From Prorocentrum cordatum (Eukaryota; Sar; Dinophyceae; Prorocentrales; Prorocentraceae), in NCBI GenBank assembly GCA_963575745.1, contig CAUYUJ010020615.1:1366470-1430469 (forward strand): a DNA stretch of 64,000 nt, written 5' to 3'. Positions 23,005 to 32,379 of the stretch are shown here, in pieces; position 1 is the first letter of the stretch; every line of letters starts with the position of its first letter. A program made the translations under genes and the position numbers. A model generated the notes under the pieces. The model made no database searches, was not told the origin of the DNA, and saw only the letters and a program-made list of their open reading frames with translations.

Positions 23005-23220
23005 CAGGAGAGCCCAGAATCGAATCGACAAGTCGGATCGGCGATCGACATGGATCGGACCCGCGGAAAACGGCAGCCGAGTCGGGAAAAGTCGAATCGG
23101 CGGACATCGGCACGCTAGGAGGCCTCCAATCAGATATCGAAGCCCGAATCGGAATCCCAAGACGAATCGAATCGGAATCGGAAACCAACGACATTGCATC
23201 GAATCGAATCGGAGGAATCG
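23005..23220 (+). repeat. GAATCG-rich block, copy 1 (partner 33298-33510)
   Basis: GAGCCCAGAATCGA, ATCGGCGATCGACATGGATC, GGCGGACATCGGCACGCTAG and CGAATCGAATCGGAATCGGA line up in order with 33298-33510 (GAGCCCAGAATCGA, ATCGGCGAGCGACATGCATC, GGCGGACATCGGAAGGCTAG, CGAATCGAATCGGAATCGGA). It is one dispersed repeat with an internal GAATCG expansion. Confidence 0.8.
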
Positions 23221-23477
23221 AGACGAGCCCTGGCCCCCCACCCCCGCCCAATCGATCGCGTCTCGCTGACCCGCTTTCCAAGGCGGGCCCGGCCGAGGCG
23301 ACGGAGGCAAGCCTCTCCATAGCGCCCCGGGACAAGGGCGCGCAAACGGCGGGGGGGAGGGCCGCCGCTGCCGTTAACACGCTGGCGCTGCTCCGCCCCA
23401 GGGCCCCTCCTCGTCCCTTTCTGACTCTCTCCCTTGCTGACTCTCTCCCTTGCGGACGGGGGAGAAAGGAGGATGAG

Positions 23478-23538
23478 GAGCTCCTCCTCCTCCTCCTCCT
23501 CCTCCTCCTCCTCCTCCTCCTCCTCCTCCTCCTCCCTC
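23478..23538 (+). repeat. (CTC)n microsatellite
   Basis: About 60 bp of CTC repeats. Confidence 0.95.
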
Positions 23539-23616
23539 TCCTACCTCTGGTAGTGGTGGTGGAAAACAAGCCCTCCACTTGCCATTCCCGAAGTGGGTGG
23601 TGAACCAATTGGTGAC

Positions 23617-23770
23617 GATCAAAAGCGGGTCTTACGCGAGATGGCACGGCGACCTTACACGGCGGCTTACGCGGGCCGCCAGCGCGGCACGTCACAGTGG
23701 AGACGAGAACGCTCACGCGCGAGCTTACGCGGGCAACTTACGCGCTGACGGCGGTGAAGACGACGCGGCT
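23617..23770 (+). repeat. CTTACGCG dispersed repeat, copy 1 (partner 31748-31900)
   Basis: GATCAAAAGCGGGTCTTACG, CACGGCGACCTTACACGGCG, GCTTACGCGGGCCGCCAGCG and GCGGGCAACTTACGCG align in order with 31748-31900. The CTTACGCG word recurs five times in each copy. Both copies are plus-oriented and about 150 bp. Confidence 0.8.
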
Positions 23771-24167
23771 TTCGCACGTCGCTCAAACGGATATGTACGA
23801 CGTGCGATGCCCAACAGCATGGGTTGTCCCAAATCGACAGCGGGCGCTGTTGGGCGTGCGGATCTCGGTTCAGACTGACAGCGTCCGCGGCGGCACCGAC
23901 AGCGAGTCCTGCTCAAAGTGGGCAAGAGCTGATGTTGGTTGGCTGATGTTGGTTGGTCTTCGTGCCTCTTCTGTCCGTCCCCATTCCGATCGTGTCGACT
24001 CCTCCTCCAAGAAAGTGCCCCCCACGCGCGCGGCGCCCCCCCCGCCTGCACCATGACGGGTCCCATCTCGGGCGGAGGGTGGCGCGAAAGGGAGCGCGCG
24101 GCAGAGCCCCCCCCGCCGCCTGCGGGGCTCTCTCCCTCTCGCGGCGGGAACCAGGGGCGCAGGACGG

Positions 24168-24345
24168 CGAGGGGTGGCTTGGCGAATCAGCTCACGCAGC
24201 CGATTTCCCGGGCCCCTGCAAATACCGGAGGCGCCAACGTATCGAGGAATGCGCCCCGCGGCGGGGCCGAAATCAGCTGCGCGGAGAAAATGCCGTACCC
24301 CCCCTTGCCCCATCCTCCCCTTTCGTCCGATCCGAACGGCGCAAA
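24168..24345 (+). repeat. GTATCGAGGAATG dispersed repeat, copy 1 of 3
   Basis: Order: GGCGAATCAGCTCACGCAG, CCGATTTCCCGGG, GGAGGCGCCAACGTATCGAG, GCGGCGGGGCCGAAATCAGC, then C-rich TCGTCCGATCCG. Related copies are at 24588-24795 and 44018-44215. Confidence 0.7.
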
Positions 24346-24587
24346 CTGGTCCTGAGGCATCCTCCGACAATCCCAGGGGCCCGTGTAGGGCCCGGGAGCC
24401 CGAAGACGGCGAAAAGACCTCAGGATTGGAGCCGTTCCGTTCGTGGCGAGAAAAAACGGGCGGCGCGGGCCGACGAGCCAGGCACCAAGGTCAAGCTGCC
24501 CCGGCCTGGCTTACATCCAGAGCAGCTTCCAGCCGTCTCGACTCTACGCCCGACTCTCGCCCGTCTCACCCAGACCCGGGTCGGACG

Positions 24588-24795
24588 AAAGGGGGGATTC
24601 GCAAAGGGGGAGTCAGCCAACCAGCCCACGCGACTTGTTTTCCCGCAGCCTCCCAGCACAAGAGGCGCCGCCGTATCGAGCGAAACGCCTGGCGGTGGGA
24701 CCGAAGGCGGCGTCATGAGACAGATTTCGCAAACCCCCGCCTTCACAACTCCCCCCTTTTCGTCTGGCCCGACCATACTCCCCCCGACGCCACCT
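24588..24795 (+). repeat. GTATCGAGGAATG dispersed repeat, copy 2 of 3
   Basis: AAAGGGGGAGTCAGCCAACC, TTGTTTTCCCG, AGAGGCGCCGCCGTATCGAG, CAGATTTCGCAAACCCCCGC and TTTTCGTCTGGCCCGACC follow the order of the other copies. It lies 420 bp downstream of copy 1. Confidence 0.7.
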
Positions 24796-24924
24796 GCTGG
24801 CCCGCCTGACCGCCGCGAGACCCACTCCGCGCCCGACCTCCCTGCCCCTCCCAGCTGGGGCAAGGAAGTCCTCCATCTTCCATCCGGCAGCGTTTGGCGG
24901 CGCGAAAAGGGGTTAGGGGGAGGG

Positions 24925-25030
24925 GGGAAGTCTTCTCAGAAGGAGGCTGCTTCTTAGAAGGCGCCGGCCTTACATCCGTAGACAAGGCCCACCTTCTGAG
25001 AAGAAGCCTGCTTCTAGGAAGCCTTCCCTC
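24925..25030 (+). repeat. CTTCTTAGAAGG hairpin-cluster repeat (partner 36865-36955)
   Basis: TTCTTAGAAGGCGCCGGCC, TAGACAAGGCCCACC, CTTCTGAGAAG occurs here and at 36865-36955. Each copy contains three to four AGAAG/CTTCT inverted words around a conserved GGCGCCGGCC palindrome. Confidence 0.75.
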
Positions 25031-25175
25031 CTCCCCCTACCCCCCTCTGCGCGTGGTCGACACTGCGTAAAAGGCACGAAAACTACCACAAACCTCAAGC
25101 ATCGTCCTTCACCTCGATCCTGGCGTCCGGCACCCCCACACGAGAACTTGTTTTGGGTATGCTTCCTCGAATCGG

Positions 25176-25532
25176 CTAGCAACCACTGCGCTCTGCGGTG
25201 GTGACCGTGAGATGCACACCGTGCGGGACTAAAATTGTTGAGGTGACCATTGACGGAAAGACGCCGGACCCACAATTGGGCCCACAGTTGGTAGAACGAC
25301 GTTCAACCATGTTACGATCTTGAACATTCGACTGATCCATCTTTGTTGCACATACACTGCGCCCACAAACAAGCCCTACTACCCAAGCGCTGCCGCTGGC
25401 CACACAACGGTAATCTGTCGCACTGCTGCTTAAGAACTTGTTTGGATCCTCGAACACATGAGTTTCGCTCGAAGCCGTGAACGTCGTGATTTTGTGAGCG
25501 TCGCTGTAGGTGAAAACCTCTTCGGCGCTATG
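25176..25532 (-). CDS. Possible coding segment, unassigned
   Basis: The minus strand is open for about 118 codons, from just after a TGA at 25533-25535 to a TAG at 25176-25178. The translation is protein-like and not repeat-driven: it includes EEVFTYSDAHKITTF, FEDPNKFLSSSATDYRC and LVCGRSVCATKMDQS, with several cysteines. No domain is recognised. It lies downstream of the peptidase copy on the same strand, separated by a region with (CA)n and (TA)n repeats. It might be a later part of the same transcript disrupted by microsatellites, a separate exon, or chance. Confidence 0.3.
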   Translation of the reverse strand, partial: HSAEEVFTYSDAHKITTFTASSETHVFEDPNKFLSSSATDYRCVASGSAWVVGLVCGRSVCATKMDQSNVQDRNMVERRSTNCGPNCGSGVFPSMVTSTILVPHGVHLTVTTAERSGC

Positions 25533-25537
25533 TCAAT

Positions 25538-25545
<8 letters not shown>

Positions 25546-25578
<33 letters not shown>

Positions 25579-25618
25579 TAATGAATATATGTATGTATAT
25601 ATATATATATATATATAT
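25546..25618. repeat. (TA)n microsatellite
   Basis: Two TA runs are separated by TCTTAATGAATATATGTATG. A (CA)n run is at 25790-25816. Both sit between the two minus-strand open segments. Confidence 0.95.
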
Positions 25619-25859
25619 CATAACTCGTCCAGCCGTCAAGCCCGAAACTGTAAGTGTACCAATGGTTTCGAGTGGTGGTTCTCCTCCCCTGGTGTAGGGT
25701 TCGGATGCCCACGGGCTGATGGACAGAGATAGAGGGCTGCATGATGCTCGTCCAGGAGACCTTGGATTGCCCATAGCCGCGCTGCTTCCACACACACACA
25801 CATACACACACACACTGCCCGAACAATCCAGATGTGCAGTGGGCTCGGCAACGGGCCGA

Positions 25860-26568
25860 TTAACCAAACAAGCATTCGCTCGGGGCCTTCTTGGGCGATA
25901 CATAGTGCGTGATGTTGCTGGCATCGTCGAAGTAAGCAAACGTATCATCCTCGTGCACCTGTTCGTCGGAGAGGGGATGATTCGACAGAATTTCCACTAC
26001 AGGTTCAATATGCCCGTACTTACCGTTCGATGTGTTGTCATAGTCGCATCCTGGATCGGGATACGACTCGCCACTGATTACCATCCAGATAACTGGATTG
26101 CTTGCGGCCAACTGGTTGTTCATGAACTTGAGGTTATCATCCGAGTGTGGCGTTGGCAACACGTTGTACTGGAAACCATCGCCTTTGAGCTTCAGCCGCT
26201 CAAACGCACCATCAATATGTGTGTTGAGAAATTCCTCATCGTGACCGCCACCATACCGTGCGTGGTCGCGGACCTGTTGTTTTGATACCTAGGCACCCTT
26301 GGCCATTGCTGCCCTCTGCACTGAACAGGCTCCACAATAGCCCCCTGGCTGCAAGAACTGGATTCCAGGCTGAAGGGGTAGGATGTTTGCGAATTTCTGG
26401 GGCGGAACTTCACACATAATCGAAGTGCAATGATCGTACGTGTCGGAGAGATCAGCGTTCCCGAGCTTCTCCAAGAACCACGCGGGCTCGCGGGTAGCCG
26501 CGCTAAGTACAGGAAACAACCACGACAATCTTGCCTTTCTCTTGGTACCGCTCTGATTTGAAGCGCAT
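25860..26568 (-). pseudogene. C39-like cysteine peptidase, intronless retrocopy
   Basis: The reading begins at ATG 26566-26568 and ends at TAA 25860-25862, about 235 codons. The start is MRFKSERYQEKGKIVVVV. Around 26345-26300 comes FLQPGGYCGACSVQRAAMA, whose Gln and Cys (Cys codon 26334-26336) resemble the oxyanion-hole Gln and nucleophile of C39/papain-fold peptidases. GKYGHIEPVV follows (His codon 26010-26012), then an Asp-rich YFDDASN. Two lesions are seen: an apparent extra T near 26504-26506, which shifts frame and creates TAG, and TAG at 26289-26291 after MAKGA, where the frame continues beyond. No intron is needed. The family call rests on motif layout only. Readthrough or assembly error at the two lesions cannot be excluded. 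Confidence 0.7.
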
Positions 26569-26599
26569 ACGGCCTCGAGCGCAACCATTTCAAGCGCAC

Positions 26600-26621
26600 C
26601 TTGAGCCAAAACGGCCACGGG
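26600..26621 (-). other. Relic of the dinoflagellate spliced leader
   Basis: Read on the minus strand, positions 2-22 match the known dinoflagellate spliced-leader exon at 19 of 21 bases; the last 12, TTTTGGCTCAAG, are identical and both differences are A-to-G. It ends 31 nt before the ATG of the peptidase copy. In live genes the leader is added to RNA by trans-splicing and is not encoded upstream, so its presence in genomic DNA implies reverse transcription of a mature mRNA. The next two bases are GT, so a decayed SL RNA gene fragment is the alternative; the position beside an intronless ORF favours the mRNA explanation. Confidence 0.75.
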
Positions 26622-27299
26622 CCCATGGCGCGGACACGCGGGAACTCCATCCCTCCTCAGCGCATCCCGCGCAAGCGCCTTACTCTGTTAGCCACTCTCC
26701 AGGTCAGAGCGGCGCCATGGCTCCGATTTGGCAGGCGTGGCGGCCGGCGGTCCGAACTGCGGAGCACGAGCTGAGCTGGAAAGAATGCAGTCTGCTCAGA
26801 GAAATGCCTGTGAGCGTGTGGCGTCCGTCGAGGGCACCACCGTCTGAAATGTGAAAATCGGTGCTCATGCTTCTACCCCGCGGGGCATGTGCCACCGCCA
26901 TATCAACGAGCCGTACTGACCCACTCGCGTATTATATATTTTTGCGTACCTGCTGAAAAACTTGCAGACTCTACCACTCTTCGCCAAGAATCTCCCTCAG
27001 CATGGAGGTCATGCCCTGCTCTCTGCGCCCATGCCACGCCCGACCAGCGTCAGCCGGTGAGAACCACGGCGCGCCCTGCCAACCCGGCAAAGCCTCTCCC
27101 TAGCACCGCTTAAGACACGCACGGTGCCTGCAGAGGATCGCGACGGTGGCGAAGCAGATGCGCCAACTGTGCACGTCCAGCTGGAACAACGGGGATGGGA
27201 CGAGGGAGGACCAAAAAAGAGAAACACACGAGGGGAAAGGAAGGACACCTTCCCTCCTCTCCGTTCTCCCAAGGGAAAGCGTAAGGGGGGGTACTGGCT
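26622..27299. other. No gene seen
   Basis: DNA beyond the 5' end of the spliced-leader relic. It has no recognisable promoter, gene or repeat apart from a purine-rich patch at 27195-27290. Confidence 0.4.
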
Positions 27300-27470
27300 T
27301 AGGGAGAGCGGCATCGAGCTAGAATCGGCGATAGAACGCCGATAGATCGACGATAGACCCTCGATAGCGAATCGAACGTTCCTTGGCGGGGCGTGCTACC
27401 CGGCCCCTTGATCGGCGATGAATGGGCGATTGGGCGTGGATGCGTCTCCCCCTGAACCCATCCCCTCCAA
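27300..27470 (+). repeat. 165-bp 'ATCGGCGAT' element, copy 3
   Basis: AGAATCGGCGATAGAACGCC, GATAGATCGACGATAG, CGATAGCGAATCGAACGTTC and GGCGATGAATGGGCGATTGG occur in the family order. On the minus strand copies 2, 3 and the partial copy give similar short peptides (for example DASTPNRPFIAD); I read this as a by-product of sequence similarity. Confidence 0.75.
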
Positions 27471-27925
27471 CGTTGCCTCGGGCCTGCTGGTTTTCAGGTC
27501 ATAGCTCATTTTCTCCACAGCCCCAGAACGCTTTCGACGAGGCGCAGCTGAAGGAAACCATCCCAGCCTCGAAAGCTTCCGAAAACTTGCGAAACCCTGC
27601 AATCCAACGGTGGACTGTCCAATCACATCCCGAACGTCCCCCCCTGAGCCTATCTTTCCGCGTTGCCCTTGATATCCTCCTCCGTCCTCTTCCTCCACTC
27701 GGAGCAAGGCGACATGGGACAACGGCAACTCAAACTCGGTCTCAAACTCGGTTTCCGGACCCTTCCTGGGATCTGCACGCACCGATGAATGTTCTACGCT
27801 GCAAACATCCGTGGCGACGAGGGCCCCCTCCCCCCGAATGCAAACCGCCGTTGCCTCAACTCGCCCTTCCGTGATCCCCCCTGCCCCCCACCAACATCCC
27901 CCCGGCGGGGTATGCGGCCAGCGGG

Positions 27926-28045
27926 GCCTGCGTCCCGAACTTCGGGGAAGCCCCCATCGCGCTATTGACAGGGACCTCCGGCACCCGACGAGCCGTCGGC
28001 TGACCCCGAGGCAGCTCTCCGCAGGGTGGACCGGGGCGCCCTGAG
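27926..28045 (+). repeat. Dispersed repeat (partner 45070-45185)
   Basis: GGCCTGCGTCCCGAACTTCG is identical in both copies, followed by GGGAAGCCCCCATCGCGCTA/GGGAGGCGCCCATCGGGCTG and GACAGGGACCT/GACCGGGACCT, and both end near a G-rich GGGGCGCC. The preceding interval 27471-27925 has no supported gene. Confidence 0.75.
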
Positions 28046-28099
28046 AAGACCCATCCTGCTTTCCCGCAGGAGCGGAGGTCTGCCAAACGGGCTCTGGGG

Positions 28100-28230
28100 G
28101 ATCGCGCCGTATCGCCGACACATCGACTACGCATCGGCGCCGTCGACGTGGAAAAAATCGGGCTGCACATCAAGCCGCATCGCCGATACATCGGCGATGC
28201 GGTGCGATCCGGACGCGGGTCTTGGACACT
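28100..28230 (+). repeat. CATCGGCGATG dispersed repeat (partner 10013-10150)
   Basis: The core CGCATCGCCGATACATCGGC followed by GATGCGGTGCG is strongly self-complementary (GCATCGCCGAT/ATCGGCGATGC). The flanks match 10013-10150 as described there. Confidence 0.7.
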
Positions 28231-28379
28231 GGGGCTCCTTCCCCGAAGCCAGCCAGCTTTTCATCCTGAGCCGCTTTTGGTCCCTGAACCGTGGAAGGCT
28301 CCCAAAGGCGAAAACGGCGAGAAACATCCACGGCCCTTTTAATCAGGACCGATTAATTAGCTAAAAACGCAAACTTTCG

Positions 28380-28484
28380 GAGGTCCGCGCGGATTTCTTT
28401 GGATCGACGCTGGACCCGTCTCGAGGTGCCGGAGGCGCCGTAAGCGGAGTCCACCGCAGTTCCAAAGAAATCCGCGCGGACCTC
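28380..28484. other. Perfect 24-bp inverted repeat, 57-bp loop
   Basis: The left arm 28380-28403 (GAGGTCCGCGCGGATTTC then TTTGGA) is the exact reverse complement of the right arm 28461-28484. Neither arm extends further in or out. The 105-bp stem-loop size suits a small hairpin RNA precursor or a short inverted-repeat transposon. No target-site duplication is obvious. Orientation is unknown. Confidence 0.85.
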
Positions 28485-29639
28485 AAAAAGGATGTGTTTG
28501 ACTATCTTTGCCACCGTGGACCCCAAACAGCAAGTTGTCGCACTGTTGACATGCAAGGTCTGAGGTGCAAGCTACGTGGCGTAAACTAATTATGCGGTGC
28601 GAAATAGGTGGTGGAATTAAACCATGCGACGTAAGCTATATCTAAGCTATGCGGTAAAAGCTTTGTCATGTGTACGATATCCTGCGCAAGCTATGGGGTG
28701 CAGCTTGCGCGGAGCAGTATGTGTGGTGTAAGCGGGTCCCAGTTGTGTTCTTGCGTGCAGAAGCGAACGCCCCACAAACCACTAAGGGTGCTAGCGTTCG
28801 GGGCGAACCACATCAAATCCAAATGTTCTGGCGGTGATGCGCTAATGTTTGGCAATCGGGCTGGGGCCGTACTACTAGATGGTAAACTCTGCCCGGGGTG
28901 CAACTGCAATGTGAGTCATTGGCTGCGTTAGTTCGAGCGAAGCGCGCCGCGCGCGATACAAGCGCGACGCGGCGCGCAACGCGAAGGTCATTACAACGTT
29001 CGGTAAACCAACGCTGCGAGATACTAGTAAACTGATTGCGGCAACACCAGTTTGACGCAATCCTGTGCGCCGCGGCCCTGGCTGTCCATCCATGCGTGTC
29101 CGAGAATCCAACGCACGCTGGTGCCCGGTGATACTCGCGCGCAACTGCCGCGGTGCATGCTGCACACAGATATCGCTGACTGAGGTTGTTTTCGGTCCGA
29201 CACGGCGTGTTCAGGCACGCAAGGCCCGCGCTGCCAAAAAGGGCGTAACAAACAGGACGGTGACGATGGCGACGGTGGGTGGTGGATGGAAAACGGGGCG
29301 AGGCGAGGAGGAGAGGATAATCAGGAGCAGCAGGAAGGCGGGGAGAGAAGAGGAGGGAGGAGGAACACCAACAAACGGAGAAGCAGGAGGAATGGCAGGA
29401 GGAGCATGGTGGGCGGGCTTTGGTTGAGCCCCGCCAGCCCCAAATCGGCGGAAGCGGTTCAAAGCACGCGTGCCTGAACAGCCCTAGCCCCGCCGCGGGG
29501 GAGGACCCTCCCCCGCTTCCTCGCAAGAATGGTTGGGCGGGGGCCGCGGGCGGCAGGGCCGATCACAAAGGTCTCGGGTGGCTCTTGACCGGGCCCAGAT
29601 GGCGATGGCCCCCAATATTGCGTCCGATCAGGCGCACGA
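28485..29639. other. Mostly unstructured; degenerate AAGCTATGCGGT repeats at 28560-28740
   Basis: At 28560-28740 the words GCAAGCTA, GTAAGCTAT and TATGCGGT recur at 20-30-bp spacing. At 28942-28975 GCGCGCCGCG pairs with CGCGGCGCGC. 29270-29410 is purine-rich. No gene was recognised. Confidence 0.45.
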
Positions 29640-30460
29640 TTATCCAACGTGGCCCGGCAAGCCTCCAGCACGACTACCCAACGTGGCCCAACAAACCTTC
29701 AAGCGGCCCTGCCCACTCGCCCACAATGCGCCCTGGGCACGTTGTGCTTCCCCGTGCAGAATTGGCCAGGGTCGTCGCGCGCGCGCGGTGAGGGTTGGCC
29801 AGAGCGGCGTTGCCCCTCCGTGCGTGGTGATTTTTCCAACCGTGAAATGGCCAGGGCCGCCGCGCGCGCGGCGGCCCTGCCACGGCGCGCTGCGTTCTTC
29901 CAAATAGCATGGGCCGCCGCGAGCGCAGCGGCCCCACACCCTACCCGCTCGCGCCTGAGGTTTTCCAGACATAGTGGGCCAGGAACGCCGCACACGCGGC
30001 GGCCCTGGCCCTTGGGCGTAACTTTTCCCACGCAGACTTGGCCACGTTCGCCCCGCGCGCGGCGGCCTTGCCCCGTTGCGCATGGCGCTCGTCGACATAG
30101 GGCCAGGGCCGCCGCTCGCGCAGCGTCCCTGCCCCCTCGCGCCGCGTGTTTTTCCCAGCCAGTGAGTAGGCAAGGGCCGCCGTCTGCGCGGCGGCCCTGG
30201 AGCCTCACGCATGGCGCTTTCAACGTAGAATGTGCGAGGGCCGCCGCGCGCGTGGCGGCCTTGCTCCCTCGCGCGTGGGGATTTCCACACAGAGCGGGCC
30301 AGGGTCGCCACGCGCGCGGCGGCCCCAGGTCGTTGCGCATAGTATGTGTCCGCGCAGAATATGCCCGGGTGCCCCTCGGGCGTTGCGTTTTCGAATCGGA
30401 TTGGGCCAGGGCCGACTCGCGCGCGGCGGCCGTGTGCCCTCGCGCGCGTCGTCACTCTTG
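29640..30460 (+). repeat. Array of about 10 hairpin-forming units, period 58-68 bp
   Basis: Each unit carries a GC palindrome of the type GGGCCGCCGCGCGCGCGG CGGCCC (e.g. at 29853, 29911, about 29980, 30046, 30107, 30172, 30240, 30300, 30410) followed by 30-40 less conserved bases such as GTTTTTCCCAGCCAGT or GATTTCCACACAGAGCGGG. Stem mismatches differ between units while both arms stay largely complementary. The first 200 bp is more degenerate. It resembles a CRISPR array superficially, but the repeats are too variable. Confidence 0.8.
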
Positions 30461-30769
30461 CACCAAAACTGGATAAAACCATCCGCGCCCGAAAGCAATT
30501 ATTCGACTACTGTTTGAAATGGGCGAGTTACTGCGCCACCTTGTCGGACCTTCGTCGGTGATTGCCTTAGGCGCGATCCGCAAGGCGGGCGGCGACAAAA
30601 CACGCCAGCGAACGCTAGCATGCGGCTAGCCTTTGAAATCTGGAAGGCCGCGCGGCCCATCGCCCGAACACTGCTCGTTTACTGGTGTTCGAAGCGTTCG
30701 TGTTTGAGATGCGTGTTTTTGCTGCGCCAACCTCCGCAGTGCGCGGCCGGTCCCCCTCCCACCCAGCCC
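30461..30769. other. No feature seen
   Basis: Balanced sequence between the hairpin array and the polypurine tract. Confidence 0.4.
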
Positions 30770-31115
30770 TGGGCCAGGGAGGGGGGGGGGAACCGGATGG
30801 AAAAGGATGGAGGAAGGAGGCAAGGGAGGAGGTGAATGATAAGGGAGGCAAGGGGGGCGAGGGGCCCCTCGCCCCCCTTGCCTCCGGGGAGGAAGGAGCA
30901 AGGAGGGACGGAGGCAGGAACAGAGGGTGAACGAGGGAAGGCGGGGGAAGGGGGAACATGGAAGAACGAGGAAAGAAGAGGCAGGATGACGGAAGGGGAG
31001 GGAGAAAAAAAGGTGGAGCGGAGAAGGGTAGGCAACAGGGTACGCGGTGGGAGGAGGGAGGAGTGTAGGAGAGGGGGTGGGTCCGAGAGGGAGCAAGGTG
31101 GGGTGGAGGGGAGAG
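30770..31115. repeat. Polypurine tract with an embedded 42-bp perfect palindrome
   Basis: The plus strand is nearly all G and A (GGAGG/GGAAGG words) for about 340 bp. At 30844-30885 a perfect palindrome with no spacer interrupts it: the arm GGAGGCAAGGGGGGCGAGGG G (21 bp) is followed directly by its exact reverse complement. The right arm is therefore the only polypyrimidine patch in the tract. Confidence 0.85.
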
Positions 31116-31499
31116 GAAGCGCCACATGTATACGCGTGTGCGCAGATTTGACTGCATCGGTACATGCTCCGCCTGGGCCTGCCTAGGTCTGCCCCCGTGC
31201 GCGTGGTATGTCCCCACGGAACCCCCGCTGGCCGTTCGCGAGGGGCTTAGCGGATGAGCTCTTCCAGAGCCCTGTCTGCCCCTTGAGGGGAGGGTTCACC
31301 TCTCCCCCGGCTCGGTCTCCACGGGTCTGGAGGCGGGGCGCGAGCGGCTGCAGTGCCCAGGACGGCCCCAGATGGCCCCAAGATGGTACCAGATCGCCCC
31401 CACATCTCCCCGGGAAGCGTCGATTCTTCGCGTCTGTGTGGCAGACGCGGACGGCCGGCGCCGCCCTGGATAGAGCTACGTGCAGTGGTGCCCCTCTCC
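31116..31499. other. No feature seen
   Basis: GC-rich unique DNA with no supported gene. Confidence 0.4.
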
Positions 31500-32062
31500 G
31501 GACACCAGTGGCTCAAAGATGGGATCCTGAGGCATGGGGTCCTAAGGACGAGGTGCCTCAAACAACGTTCAGGACGAGGATGCCTCAAACAGCGCAAATC
31601 CATCCTTGGATCCCTCCGATCCTCAGGCCCCCGTCCCTCAGGACCCCATCTTTGAACCACCTATGCTCAAAGATAGGGTCCTGAGGCATGGGGTCCTCCA
31701 GGCCTCGGACGAAAAATAGCGAACACTCGTGCCGCATTCATCTGGGCGGCGATCAAAAACGGATCTTACGCGATATGACACAGCGACCTTACACGGTGGC
31801 TTACGCGGGCCGCCAACGCGGTACGCTACACTGGAAGCGAGGGCGCTTACGCGCGACCTTACGCGGGCAGCTTACGCACGAATGTCGGCGCAAACGACCG
31901 CAGTCTCCTCCACGCGTGCCAACTGTGAGCTTCGCTTGGGGGGGTAATCGGTAATTGTTTCCCTCTACCGCACGGACGAGGGTGCCTCAGACAATGTGAA
32001 TCCACCCATGGATCCCTTCCCCTCCCCAGGCCTCCCCGTCCCTCAGGACCCCACCGAGGACA
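31500..32062 (+). repeat. Duplicated block interrupted by the CTTACGCG repeat (31748-31900)
   Basis: GGCTCAAAGATGGGATCCTG, AGGCATGGGGTCCT at 31506 recurs as GCTCAAAGATAGGGTCCTG, AGGCATGGGGTCCT at 31668; the reverse complement AGGACCCCATCTTTGA is at 31642. ACGAGGATGCCTCAAACAGC followed by CCGTCCCTCAGGACCCCATC (31572-31652) recurs at 31976-32052 as ACGAGGGTGCCTCAGACAAT and CCGTCCCTCAGGACCCCACC. Between the two lies copy 2 of the CTTACGCG repeat (partner 23617-23770). Confidence 0.75.
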
Positions 32063-32379
32063 CATCCGCCTCCTTGCGCACAGACCGCCGAGCCGATGCC
32101 GCGCCGCCCCCCCGACCATCCCAGCGGGCACCATCATGCCCTGCTGGGGCTGCTGCGGCGGCTGCTGCGGCTGCGCCCCGGGCTGCCTCGGTCTTTGCCC
32201 GGGAGGCGAGAGGCGGCAGGTGCAGAAACAAAATGCCCTCGGCTGTGCTCTTGGGCGCCGCCGAGCGGGGGCGGCGGGGGGGGGGGGTCCGGCGGCCATG
32301 GAGCCTCGGCCAGGAGGCAGCGGGAGCTTCACACCTGCAAGGCCAGGTGGTCTGGGAGAGCGTGCGGGGCGTGGCCGAG

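Noticed and set aside
29840-30450. CRISPR-like array (palindromic repeats with 30-40-bp spacers)
   Set aside because: The repeats vary in sequence and spacing, spacers are also similar to one another, no cas genes are present, and the genome is eukaryotic.
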